Shown here: one piece after another, positions 1 through 5,945 of the stretch | Layout: every line of letters begins with the position of its first letter | How positions within the stretch are numbered: position 1 is the first letter of the stretch | Assembly (NCBI GenBank): GCA_021820805.1 | Contig: JAKADF010000234.1 | Coordinates: 1-5,945, forward strand | DNA from: Bacillota bacterium | Lineage (GTDB): Bacteria > Bacillota > Bacilli > Alicyclobacillales > Alicyclobacillaceae | Direction of reading: 5' to 3' | Length of the DNA stretch: 5,945 nt | Program-made: the position numbers and the translations under genes | Notes under the pieces: generated by a model | What the model was told of the DNA's origin: nothing | What the model saw: the letters and a program-made list of their open reading frames with translations, nothing else | The model's database searches: none

Positions 1-1387
1 TTTCTTGAAACCGATTTTGCTTATGGAGAGTTAATAATTCCGTTTGCAAAAGTTGAAGAATATCAGCAACTGTGTTTTCCGCAAGCCACCCGAGAGGAGT
101 GCGGAGTAACCGCACTCCTGCTATCGGATTTGCAAAACTCGCTTCTGCTTCAGATATGGAAATTTGCAACTCTGCAATAACTTCCGCATCTGTTAGAAAG
201 CTGCCCGCTTTTGCTTTAGAGACTAGGCGTTCGATTGGACTGCCCTTGTCTTTCGTTTCAAGCAAACGGACAATGTTTGCACGGTGCCGACGATGAAGGC
301 GATTTGGAAGCGCGTCGATTACATGACCCCCGCCAATTGTCGTAAGCGGCGTCCCGCCTCGCAAAATAAATTTGTCACCAGCCTTAACGGCAATCGGCTC
401 ATCAAGCAAAAGCTGTGCAAAACCGCTTGTACCACTGGAAAGTTCATCTTTTTCAAGTAATAAAACTCTGCCGACTGATTCAGCGGTTCCAAGATGAACA
501 TGGACACTTTCCCTATGACGTAAAACGAAATCGCTGCCGATTGGGACCATAACAAACGCATCTAACAGCCTGCTTTCAGAAACTGTCCCTAGTGTCACTA
601 CAACATTTCCACGGTGGATGTTCTGTTTGTCGACACCTGCCAAATTGAGCGCAGCCCTCTGCCCGGCAGAGGCATGTTCAACCGATTGGCCATGTACCTG
701 AATCCCACGTACACGCACTTGTCTTTTCCCTGGTAAACATTCGAGGCTGTCTCCAACACGAACCATTCCCTGCCAGACCGTACCGCTTACAACCGTACCA
801 TGCCCAGGAATAGAAAATACTTTGTCAACAGGCAGACGAAATGGGCCTGCTGCATCTTTTACGACAACAGAATCCGCAAGATGACGCAGTGCCCTTCTTA
901 ATTCCTCAATTCCTTGTCCCGTTTTTACGCTCGTATAAATCATCGGTGCATCGGCAAACACCGTACCTTCCAGTTCTGAGCGTGTTAGATCTGCTGCAAC
1001 CGAAATCCATTCCTCGTCCGCCAAATCACATTTTGTCAGTGCAATAATGCCTGACTTTACACCAAGTAATTCCAAGATTCGAATATGTTCTTTTGTTTGA
1101 GGCATAATTCCTTCGCGCACATCGACAACAAGCAATGCACCATCGACACCGACTGCCCCAGCGACCATGTTTCGAATAAAACGCTCATGACCAGGGACAT
1201 CGACAATGCCGATAACCATTTGGTCATCAAACCGCAAGGGCGCAAAGTCGATGTCGATTGAAATTCCTCTTTCTTGTTCTTCCTTTAGTCTATCTGTATT
1301 TTTACCAGTCAGTTCTTTCACTAATGCAGTTTTACCATGATCGATATGCCCTGCAGTGCCAACAATCACGTAACGCGATAGTTCCAT
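1..1387 (-). CDS. selB: Selenocysteine-specific translation elongation factor SelB (3' end beyond the left edge)
   Basis: SelB is a GTPase that replaces EF-Tu for Sec-tRNA(Sec) and delivers it to UGA codons marked by a SECIS hairpin. Reading the minus strand from ATG at 1387 gives 462 uninterrupted residues, with no stop before the edge. The GTPase domain has G1 GHIDHGKT (13-20), G2 RGIS (40-43), G3 DVPGH (63-67), G4 TKCD (118-121, the TKxD form typical of SelB) and a G5-like TSVKTG (152-157). Beta-barrel domain II follows at about 182-265 (GHGTVVSGTV at 195-204), then domain III at about 270-358 (ILRGGTPLTTIGGG at 341-354). The first winged-helix repeats of the SECIS-binding domain start near 365. 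SelB is usually around 600-640 residues, so the last winged helices are missing through the window edge, not by mutation. The start has CAGGAG seven bases upstream, inside the preceding gene whose TAG ends one base before this ATG. One oddity is D47 where relatives usually have glycine in the ID(L/I)G(F/Y) motif. Confidence 0.97.
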   Translation of the reverse strand, partial: MELSRYVIVGTAGHIDHGKTALVKELTGKNTDRLKEEQERGISIDIDFAPLRFDDQMVIGIVDVPGHERFIRNMVAGAVGVDGALLVVDVREGIMPQTKEHIRILELLGVKSGIIALTKCDLADEEWISVAADLTRSELEGTVFADAPMIYTSVKTGQGIEELRRALRHLADSVVVKDAAGPFRLPVDKVFSIPGHGTVVSGTVWQGMVRVGDSLECLPGKRQVRVRGIQVHGQSVEHASAGQRAALNLAGVDKQNIHRGNVVVTLGTVSESRLLDAFVMVPIGSDFVLRHRESVHVHLGTAESVGRVLLLEKDELSSGTSGFAQLLLDEPIAVKAGDKFILRGGTPLTTIGGGHVIDALPNRLHRRHRANIVRLLETKDKGSPIERLVSKAKAGSFLTDAEVIAELQISISEAEASFANPIAGVRLLRTPLGWLAENTVADILQLLQTELLTLHKQNRFQE

Positions 1388-1388
1388 T

Positions 1389-3128
1389 CTATATCTCCTG
1401 GTTTCTAAACATGACGGCTTCCAAACGTGTCGATGCCTTTCGAATAGAAGACGGTGACACATGGAATTCTTCCGCAATATCTTTTTGCAGGATCGGCACA
1501 CCATGATAGCGCAGCGACAAATAAACCAGACCGCTTACCCAAATTTGTGGTTTTCCTAGCCTGCCGTTTGCGCCAAAAAACAAATTCTCCGTATAAGTTA
1601 GCCACATTTGTTTTGCTGATTTAACAAGCTTTGCATGGCGGTGAGTTCTAAGCCATTTTTCAGTATCACGCCATATCTCTTGCCAAACAGGGTCAATGGT
1701 TAAAATTAAATCTTGCGCCAAACCTGACATGGAAACAACCCGCACATCGCCATCTTCTTCAACTTCAACCGTTCCGTTTGCTTTCATTCGTTTAAGTGCC
1801 AGCAGCGCCGCTGTCTGCAGCATCTCATCAACATCTGAACGCTTTAGAAAAGCACGAAGCGCTTTTTCAGCATCCGGGTCTGCAATAAGTGCCAGAGTTC
1901 GAATGACAGCTTTCCTCGTGTCAGAACTGCCATGACGCAATCCCCAGTAGAGTGATGCTCGAAGCAGCGGATCGGTTCGCCACGTATCCATATCTGTATT
2001 TTGCAAACGCTTTTTCATTTCAGCAAATTGAACTTGAAGCGGCAAATCATATTGATAACTTACGCGCATACTGCGTCTGCCTTCTTGCATGGCCCGCTCA
2101 AGCTGCTCCATATAATAATGCGCGATATCTTTTATATCAGGCTGTAAAGTAAGTTGTTTCCACCACTTATGTGCAACCGCAAACCGTCCAGCATTCGCAG
2201 CAGATGCTGCAATCGAATGAATAAGCACAGGCTCTGGATCATCCACAATTCGTGAAAGCCGCTCAAATACCCGCATTGCATCCAAGTGATGGCCTACGAG
2301 TCCCAAAGTCGTTCCGACTTTCATTGCCAAGTCGTAATGAAGCGGGAATACCTTCACAAGCTTGCGGATACACTGCCCGAGTTTGTCTCGCGGGCCTGCC
2401 TGTTTTGTGAAAACTGCTAAATTGCAAAGTGCATGTATATTATCTGATTGATGGGACAGCACAGTTTCAGCCATTTCAATTGCTTTTGTGTGCGATCCGG
2501 TGTAGTAGTAAGCCAAAGACAAGTTATTGTGGGCTGCTGTATTTTCAGGTTCTTTAGCAACTATATCTTCTAACCATTCAACTGCAGCTTCAAATTGACC
2601 TTGCTCGAGCAAATGACGCCCATCGCGTTTTGCTAAAGCAAATTCCTGCTCCTGCTTTGACCTTTCCCATTTTTCATAAGCTTTCCCGCATCCAAATTCG
2701 TCGACTAGTACATCAAGCATTTCTTCAGCGTCTTCCGCATATTCACCATCAGGCTCAGCGTCTAAATATTTAATGACATATTCTTCAGCAACGTCGTATT
2801 GCCCCATATTTGCGTAATTATTTGCAAGGTAAAATTGACATTCTGCCATATCTGGGTCCAAATCATTCAAAATATGAAGCAATATCTCATTCGATGCTTG
2901 GAAATCTCCCATTTCAGATAGAACGCCGGCTAAATTGCAGTGGTTAATTGGATTATAAGGTTCAAATTCAACAGTCCGTTTAAAAGCTTTTAAAGCTTTC
3001 TTCAAATCATTCTTTTGTAAAAATTGAACGCCGCGTTCATAAAAATAAGCTGCGTCTAATTTCATGGCAATCACATTGCTTTTCGATTTTCGTGAGTCAG
3101 ACCTGCCGTTTTGCATCCGATTGTCCAT
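1389..3128 (-). CDS. TPR/HEAT-repeat protein with C-terminal cyclin/HTH-like module, function unknown, coupled to selB
   Basis: I do not recognise a named family; the product is 579 residues. The N-terminal half shows TPR repeats at about 24-57, 58-92, 93-126, 161-194, 195-228 and 229-263, with weaker ones to about 331. An acidic stretch (127-145) separates the third and fourth. Residues about 388-450 look like HEAT helices (ASLYWGLRHG, TRKAVIRTLALIADPDAEKA, TAALLALKRM). The C-terminus (about 500-570) resembles a cyclin-fold or helix-turn-helix module: GKPQIWVSGLVYLSLR, then VPILQKDIAEEFHVSPSSIR. No signal peptide or membrane segment is seen, so it is probably cytoplasmic. The start at 3128 (MDNRMQ) was chosen because GAGGAGGTG sits just upstream. 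The frame stays open up to 3242, but that stretch crosses the likely promoter and has no better ribosome binding site. TPR and HEAT repeats usually mediate protein contacts, so an adaptor or regulatory role is inferred. Its link to selB suggests, but does not show, a role in selenocysteine use. Confidence 0.9.
   Translation of the reverse strand: MDNRMQNGRSDSRKSKSNVIAMKLDAAYFYERGVQFLQKNDLKKALKAFKRTVEFEPYNPINHCNLAGVLSEMGDFQASNEILLHILNDLDPDMAECQFYLANNYANMGQYDVAEEYVIKYLDAEPDGEYAEDAEEMLDVLVDEFGCGKAYEKWERSKQEQEFALAKRDGRHLLEQGQFEAAVEWLEDIVAKEPENTAAHNNLSLAYYYTGSHTKAIEMAETVLSHQSDNIHALCNLAVFTKQAGPRDKLGQCIRKLVKVFPLHYDLAMKVGTTLGLVGHHLDAMRVFERLSRIVDDPEPVLIHSIAASAANAGRFAVAHKWWKQLTLQPDIKDIAHYYMEQLERAMQEGRRSMRVSYQYDLPLQVQFAEMKKRLQNTDMDTWRTDPLLRASLYWGLRHGSSDTRKAVIRTLALIADPDAEKALRAFLKRSDVDEMLQTAALLALKRMKANGTVEVEEDGDVRVVSMSGLAQDLILTIDPVWQEIWRDTEKWLRTHRHAKLVKSAKQMWLTYTENLFFGANGRLGKPQIWVSGLVYLSLRYHGVPILQKDIAEEFHVSPSSIRKASTRLEAVMFRNQEI
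1395..1400 (-). promoter_or_regulatory. selB ribosome binding site inside the upstream gene
   Basis: On the minus strand CAGGAG lies seven bases before the selB ATG, within the last codons of the TPR/HEAT gene. That gene's TAG (1391-1389) and the selB ATG (1387-1385) are one base apart. Ribosomes finishing the first gene would therefore be placed at the selB start, which points to translational coupling. This fixes the selB start. Confidence 0.85.
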
Positions 3129-3133
3129 GATGC

Positions 3134-3141
3134 ACCTCCTC
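3134..3141 (-). promoter_or_regulatory. Ribosome binding site of the TPR/HEAT gene
   Basis: The minus strand reads GAGGAGGTGCATC before ATG at 3128. The AGGAGG core is six bases from the start codon and matches the Firmicute Shine-Dalgarno consensus fully. It decides the start in favour of MDNRMQ over the longer open frame, and over the internal Met at residue 22, which has no such site. Confidence 0.88.
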
Positions 3142-3198
3142 ACAGCGTTCGACAGAGGTTCTTTTTTAGATGTACAAGCTGTTTTATGTGAACTTGGT

Positions 3199-3218
3199 GT
3201 ATGGCCAGTATACCATAC
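3199..3218. repeat. Inverted repeat over the leftward -10, possible operator
   Basis: GTATGG (3199-3204) and CCATAC (3213-3218) form a perfect 6-bp inverted repeat with an 8-base centre. The whole -10 hexamer of the leftward promoter lies in that centre, and the right arm covers its TGn extension. Such a position would suit a dimeric repressor binding site. The arms are short enough that chance symmetry remains possible, and no regulator is identified. Confidence 0.4.
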
Positions 3219-3235
3219 GCCCCCCCTTCGCTCTA
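3207..3235 (-). promoter_or_regulatory. Probable sigma-A promoter for the TPR/HEAT-selB operon (extended -10)
   Basis: The minus strand has TGGTATACT, an extended -10 (TGn plus TATACT at 3212-3207, five of six matching TATAAT). The hexamer 17 bases upstream, TAGAGC at 3235-3230, matches TTGACA at only three positions, so the promoter would rely on the extended -10. Transcription would start near 3200, giving a leader of about 70 bases. The spacer contains a run of seven G on this strand. The promoter is inferred from sequence only. Confidence 0.6.
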
Positions 3236-3236
3236 G

Positions 3237-3266
3237 TTCCATCTATCCCATTTTGCGTGGTATAAT
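3237..3266 (+). promoter_or_regulatory. Probable sigma-A promoter for argS (extended -10)
   Basis: TGGTATAAT at 3258-3266 carries a perfect -10 (TATAAT, 3261-3266) with the TG extension. A weak -35, TTCCAT (3237-3242, three of six), lies 18 bases upstream. Transcription would begin near 3273, leaving a leader of about 37 bases. That is far too short for a T-box riboswitch, so argS is probably not controlled by uncharged tRNA through a leader in this window. Confidence 0.75.
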
Positions 3267-3296
3267 ATCTAAATTGATTTTGTTCGTCTACCCGCT

Positions 3297-3302
3297 AGGA
3301 GG
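3297..3302 (+). promoter_or_regulatory. argS ribosome binding site
   Basis: AGGAGG stands seven bases before TTG at 3310 and is the only good site near the start of the ArgS homology. It fixes the rare TTG start. The open frame extends upstream to 3064, but that part overlaps the divergent promoters and the start of the opposite gene and does not look like ArgS. Confidence 0.9.
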
Positions 3303-3309
3303 ATTAGTC

Positions 3310-5016
3310 TTGAAACAGGTCAAAATAGAGCTGTCGAGGAGCATTATGAATGCGACAGGACTACCTGAAGAGGACATTCTTCAGGTAATTGAATATCCGC
3401 CAAATTTATCACTTGGCGATCTTGCAATCCCTTGCTTTAAATTTGCCAAAGCGCTCCGTAAAAATCCTGCACAAATTGCAGAACAAATTGCAGGTGCTAT
3501 CAAAGATATACCAGAATGTGGCGAAATTACGACTGTTGGCGGCTATGTGAACATCAAGCTCCACCATACGGCATTTGCCAAAGCAACAGTTCTAACCGCG
3601 AATACGGAAGTTGAATCCCTTTTTTCCGCAAAGCGCGGGAAAGGTCACAAAGTAGCTGTTGAGTTTTCTTCACCTAACATTGCAAAACCTTTCGGAGTAG
3701 GTCATTTGCGCTCAACCATGATTGGTGAATCCATTTTGCGTTTATTCCGAGCAGACGGATACGATGCGATGGGTATTAACCATCTGGGTGACTGGGGAAC
3801 GCAATTTGGGAAAAATATTGCTGCATATAAGAAGTGGGGCAACGAGGAAGAAGTGAAGGCAAATCCCGTTCGCGAACTTCTTTCATTGTACGTCCGTTTT
3901 CACGAAGAAGCTTCAAAATCTCCTGAACTCGATGATGAAGCAAGAGAATGGTTCAAAAAATTGGAAGACGGTGATGAAGAAACTGTACGTTTATGGAAAT
4001 GGTTTATTTCTGAAAGCCTGAAATCATTCCAAAAAACGTATGACTTGCTTGGAGTTCATTTTGACCACGTCCTTGGCGAAAGTTTCTACAATGACAAAAT
4101 GCAAGCTATTATTGATGAACTTCGCGACAATGGGCTGCTCGTGACAAGTGACGGCGCTCAAGTAGTTGACCTTTCAGAGTGGAATATGCCGCCGTGCATC
4201 ATTCTAAAATCCGATGGGGCGACGATTTACGCAACTCGTGACTTGGCTGCTGCAGATTATCGGCATAAGGTGCTTGGAGCAGAACGAATTATTTATGTTG
4301 TTGGAGCAGAGCAGACTCTCCACTTCCAGCAGGTATTCAAAGTCCTTGAACTAATGGGCAGAGAATGGGTAAAAGAATGCGCTCATGTCGCATTTGGCAT
4401 GATGAAGTACAACGGGGAACGTTTGTCTACACGCCGCGGAAAAATTGTTTACCTCGAGGACGTTTTATCTCGCGCGATTGAAGAGGCAGAAAAAATTATT
4501 AACGAGAAAAACCCAGAATTACAGGATAAACACAAGGTTGCTGAAATGGTCGGAATCGGCGCCGTTATATTTAACGACCTAAAAACATATCGGATGCACG
4601 ACGTCGATTTCCGCTATGAAGATGTCTTGAATTTCGACGGTGAGACTGGCCCTTATGTTCAATACACACATGCTCGCGCCTCTAGTGTACTTCGGAAAGC
4701 TGAGTCCCAAAATATCAGTCTCCTCCTGGATGGCGAGTTCTCCGAGGTTACAGATACTGAATGGTCTCTCATTTATGAAATGGCGCAAGCAAACGAGTTG
4801 TTTGAACGGGCGATTGATGAACTTGATCCATCCATTATCGCTCGGCTTGCCCTACGGGTTTGCCAAGCGTTTAATCGCTTCTATCACGATAACCCAATCT
4901 TAAATGCACCGGATGACAGAACCAGGAACCAGCGGTTAGCCATTACGGCAGCTTGTAGGAACGTACTTGCATTTGCTCTTCATTTAATTGGCCTGGAAGC
5001 GCCATCCGCCATGTAA
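3310..5016 (+). CDS. argS: Arginine--tRNA ligase (arginyl-tRNA synthetase)
   Basis: ArgS charges tRNA(Arg) with arginine using ATP; it is an essential, cytoplasmic class I synthetase. The 568-residue product has the usual length (B. subtilis ArgS is about 556). The N-terminal tRNA-recognition domain covers about 1-90 (SLGDLAIPCFKFAKALRKNP at 34-53). The catalytic Rossmann core begins with SSPNIAKPFGVGHLRST (120-136), whose GVGH replaces HIGH as a Gram-positive-type variant. HLGDWGTQFGK (158-168) and the KMSKS-equivalent STRRGK (373-378) follow. The DALR anticodon-binding domain starts at GETGPYVQYTHARASSVLRK (444-463) and ends with LIGLEAPSAM. Translation starts at TTG behind AGGAGG; the next Met is residue 13 and has no such site. 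The gene has its own promoter and terminator, so it appears to be a single-gene unit, divergent from the selB operon and convergent with the antiporter gene. No defect is seen. Confidence 0.98.
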   Translation: MKQVKIELSRSIMNATGLPEEDILQVIEYPPNLSLGDLAIPCFKFAKALRKNPAQIAEQIAGAIKDIPECGEITTVGGYVNIKLHHTAFAKATVLTANTEVESLFSAKRGKGHKVAVEFSSPNIAKPFGVGHLRSTMIGESILRLFRADGYDAMGINHLGDWGTQFGKNIAAYKKWGNEEEVKANPVRELLSLYVRFHEEASKSPELDDEAREWFKKLEDGDEETVRLWKWFISESLKSFQKTYDLLGVHFDHVLGESFYNDKMQAIIDELRDNGLLVTSDGAQVVDLSEWNMPPCIILKSDGATIYATRDLAAADYRHKVLGAERIIYVVGAEQTLHFQQVFKVLELMGREWVKECAHVAFGMMKYNGERLSTRRGKIVYLEDVLSRAIEEAEKIINEKNPELQDKHKVAEMVGIGAVIFNDLKTYRMHDVDFRYEDVLNFDGETGPYVQYTHARASSVLRKAESQNISLLLDGEFSEVTDTEWSLIYEMAQANELFERAIDELDPSIIARLALRVCQAFNRFYHDNPILNAPDDRTRNQRLAITAACRNVLAFALHLIGLEAPSAM

Positions 5017-5039
5017 TACATGGAATATAGGATTGTCAC

Positions 5040-5079
5040 AAAGGAAGGCTGCCCCCAAAAAAGGACAGCCTTCCTTTTT
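5040..5079 (+). terminator. Intrinsic terminator downstream of argS
   Basis: AAAGGAAGGCTG (5040-5051) pairs perfectly with CAGCCTTCCTTT (5066-5077), a 12-bp stem with a 14-base loop, and the stem runs into a T tract (5075-5079). It begins 23 bases after the argS stop. The antiporter gene ends at 5100 on the other strand, so the hairpin may also stop leftward transcription. The A-rich flank on that side is short (AAA after TGTC), so the reverse activity would be weaker. Confidence 0.93.
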
Positions 5080-5099
5080 CAATTATATGGCTGAAAATT

Positions 5100-5945
5100 T
5101 CAAACCCAATGTGCCTTGACTAAACGAGTAAACTGTTCCACATCATCTGCATTCCCGACAATAATGAGCGTGTCTCCATATTGAAACCTCGTCTGACCAT
5201 GAGGGACAATCTGCATCCCGCTCCTAACAATCGAAAAGACAAGCAGGCTGGCCGGCAAAGCTAAATCCATTAGCTGTCGCCCAACAAGGCTTAAATTTGT
5301 CAACTGCACTTCTTTAATTTCCAAATCCGTCTCAGTGTGATGAAATAATTCACTGGATGCTGGATAGTGCAGCAACTGGTCAACGTAACTTACAACTGAA
5401 ATCTGCGGGTTCACAATTCGAAAACGCGTTTCATTTTTGTAACGATTCAATAACTCAACATCTCGAACACTGCAGATAATTATCGGTATCCCCAATTTTG
5501 ATGCTTGTTCAGCTAATGACAAGTTCCATGTATCGCTGAATGTATAGAGTAAAATGGCCTTTACACCCGTTTTCGGGATCCCGAGATTTTTGAGGGTAAC
5601 AGACGGATCCATGATGCCAATTTTCATATTGGCAAATGCTTCATCATTCAGCTTAGTACGCGGGCGGATCCATTCAATCTCCTCACCCCTGTTGTTTAAT
5701 CGGTCTAGCAGCAATTGAGCCTCTGGTGCAGAACCGAAAATAACAATTTTCTCGGGTGCTGCCTCTTTTTGCCGCGGTACGATCTTTCCAAACAGAATTG
5801 GAGAAACGACCGATGTCACCATAGCCACCAAAATAATGGCTGTATTCACGCCAGGGGAAATTGCACCAATCCTAAGTCCCACCGCAGCGGCAGCAACCGT
5901 AACGCTCATCTGGGTCGTTAGAATTACCGCTGCTGAAACTGTTTG
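5100..5945 (-). CDS. CPA2-type cation:proton antiporter, C-terminal part with RCK (TrkA-N/TrkA-C) domains (5' end beyond the right edge)
   Basis: The frame is open from the right edge to TGA at 5102-5100, giving 281 visible residues. The Met at 5909 is internal, since residues before it continue the same membrane segment. Visible residues 1-55 hold the last two membrane helices, with the family-like ILTTQMSVTVAAAAVGLRIG, then VTSVVSPILF. Residues about 65-195 form a TrkA-N/RCK-like Rossmann unit (EKIVIFGSAPEAQLLLDRL; IPIIICSVRD). Residues about 205-281 are a TrkA-C domain (EIKEVQLTNLSLVGRQLMDL; YGDTLIIVGN). Full-length relatives, such as B. subtilis YjbQ-like proteins, are about 600 residues, so roughly half is outside. 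Family members exchange Na+ or K+ for H+ across the membrane, gated by the cytoplasmic domain. The nucleotide-binding loop is degenerate: GSAPEA instead of GxGxxG, with no acidic residue after the second strand (IEWIRP). NAD binding is therefore doubtful. The transported ion cannot be told. Confidence 0.88.
   Translation of the reverse strand, partial: QTVSAAVILTTQMSVTVAAAAVGLRIGAISPGVNTAIILVAMVTSVVSPILFGKIVPRQKEAAPEKIVIFGSAPEAQLLLDRLNNRGEEIEWIRPRTKLNDEAFANMKIGIMDPSVTLKNLGIPKTGVKAILLYTFSDTWNLSLAEQASKLGIPIIICSVRDVELLNRYKNETRFRIVNPQISVVSYVDQLLHYPASSELFHHTETDLEIKEVQLTNLSLVGRQLMDLALPASLLVFSIVRSGMQIVPHGQTRFQYGDTLIIVGNADDVEQFTRLVKAHWV

Noticed and set aside
72..1047. Short open frames opposite or out of frame with selB (for example 72-296, 319-561, 841-1047)
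   Set aside because: They overlap the continuous SelB reading frame, have no recognisable product and no convincing ribosome binding sites.
3129..3200. Riboswitch or attenuator in the TPR/HEAT leader
   Set aside because: Only a five-base ACCTC/GAGGT pairing that could touch the ribosome binding site is seen; it is too weak to support a regulatory RNA.
3129..3242. N-terminal extension of the TPR/HEAT frame to Met at 3242
   Set aside because: The extra 38 residues are low-complexity and unlike TPR, cross the extended -10 promoter, and lack a ribosome binding site; the strong AGGAGG is just before 3128.
3064..3309. N-terminal extension of the argS frame to Met at 3064
   Set aside because: It overlaps the opposite gene and both promoters, and ArgS homology begins just after the TTG at 3310, which has a perfect ribosome binding site.
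3267..3309. T-box leader for argS
   Set aside because: The leader of about 37 bases is too short and has no T-box sequence or terminator/antiterminator pair.
5100..5102. TGA stop of the antiporter gene as a possible selenocysteine codon
   Set aside because: The TrkA-C domain is complete at this point, and the downstream bases run into the convergent terminator region with no further coding similarity.

Overview
The window looks like chromosomal DNA of a low-to-moderate-GC, endospore-former-type Firmicute (Bacillales or a close relative). The signs are strong AGGAGG ribosome binding sites, a TTG start on argS, and an ArgS with the Gram-positive 'SPNIAKPF..GHLRST' motif and an 'STRRGK' signature in place of KMSKS. 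Most Bacilli do not use selenocysteine, so the clear selB gene makes this one of the minority that probably do. No finer taxonomic call is possible from the sequence alone.

Layout: a leftward operon fills 1-3128. It holds a 579-residue protein of unknown function (TPR repeats, a HEAT-like stretch and a C-terminal cyclin/HTH-like module), then selB, the selenocysteine-specific elongation factor. The two genes are one base apart, and the selB ribosome binding site lies inside the end of the upstream gene, so they are probably translationally coupled. selB runs off the left edge, leaving 462 residues visible. Between 3129 and 3309 is a divergent control region with two back-to-back extended -10 promoters, a 6-bp inverted repeat over the leftward -10, and a C7 run between the promoters.

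Rightward, argS (arginyl-tRNA synthetase, 3310-5016) is a single complete gene ending at a strong intrinsic terminator (5040-5079). Converging on it from the right is the 3' part of a CPA2-type cation:proton antiporter gene with a C-terminal RCK (TrkA-N/TrkA-C) regulatory portion. It enters through the right edge.

Functionally, selB and argS both belong to translation and share one control region. The antiporter looks like an unrelated neighbour. The least understood item is the TPR/HEAT/HTH-like protein tied to selB. No selenoprotein gene, tRNA-Sec, CRISPR array, mobile element or phage gene is visible.
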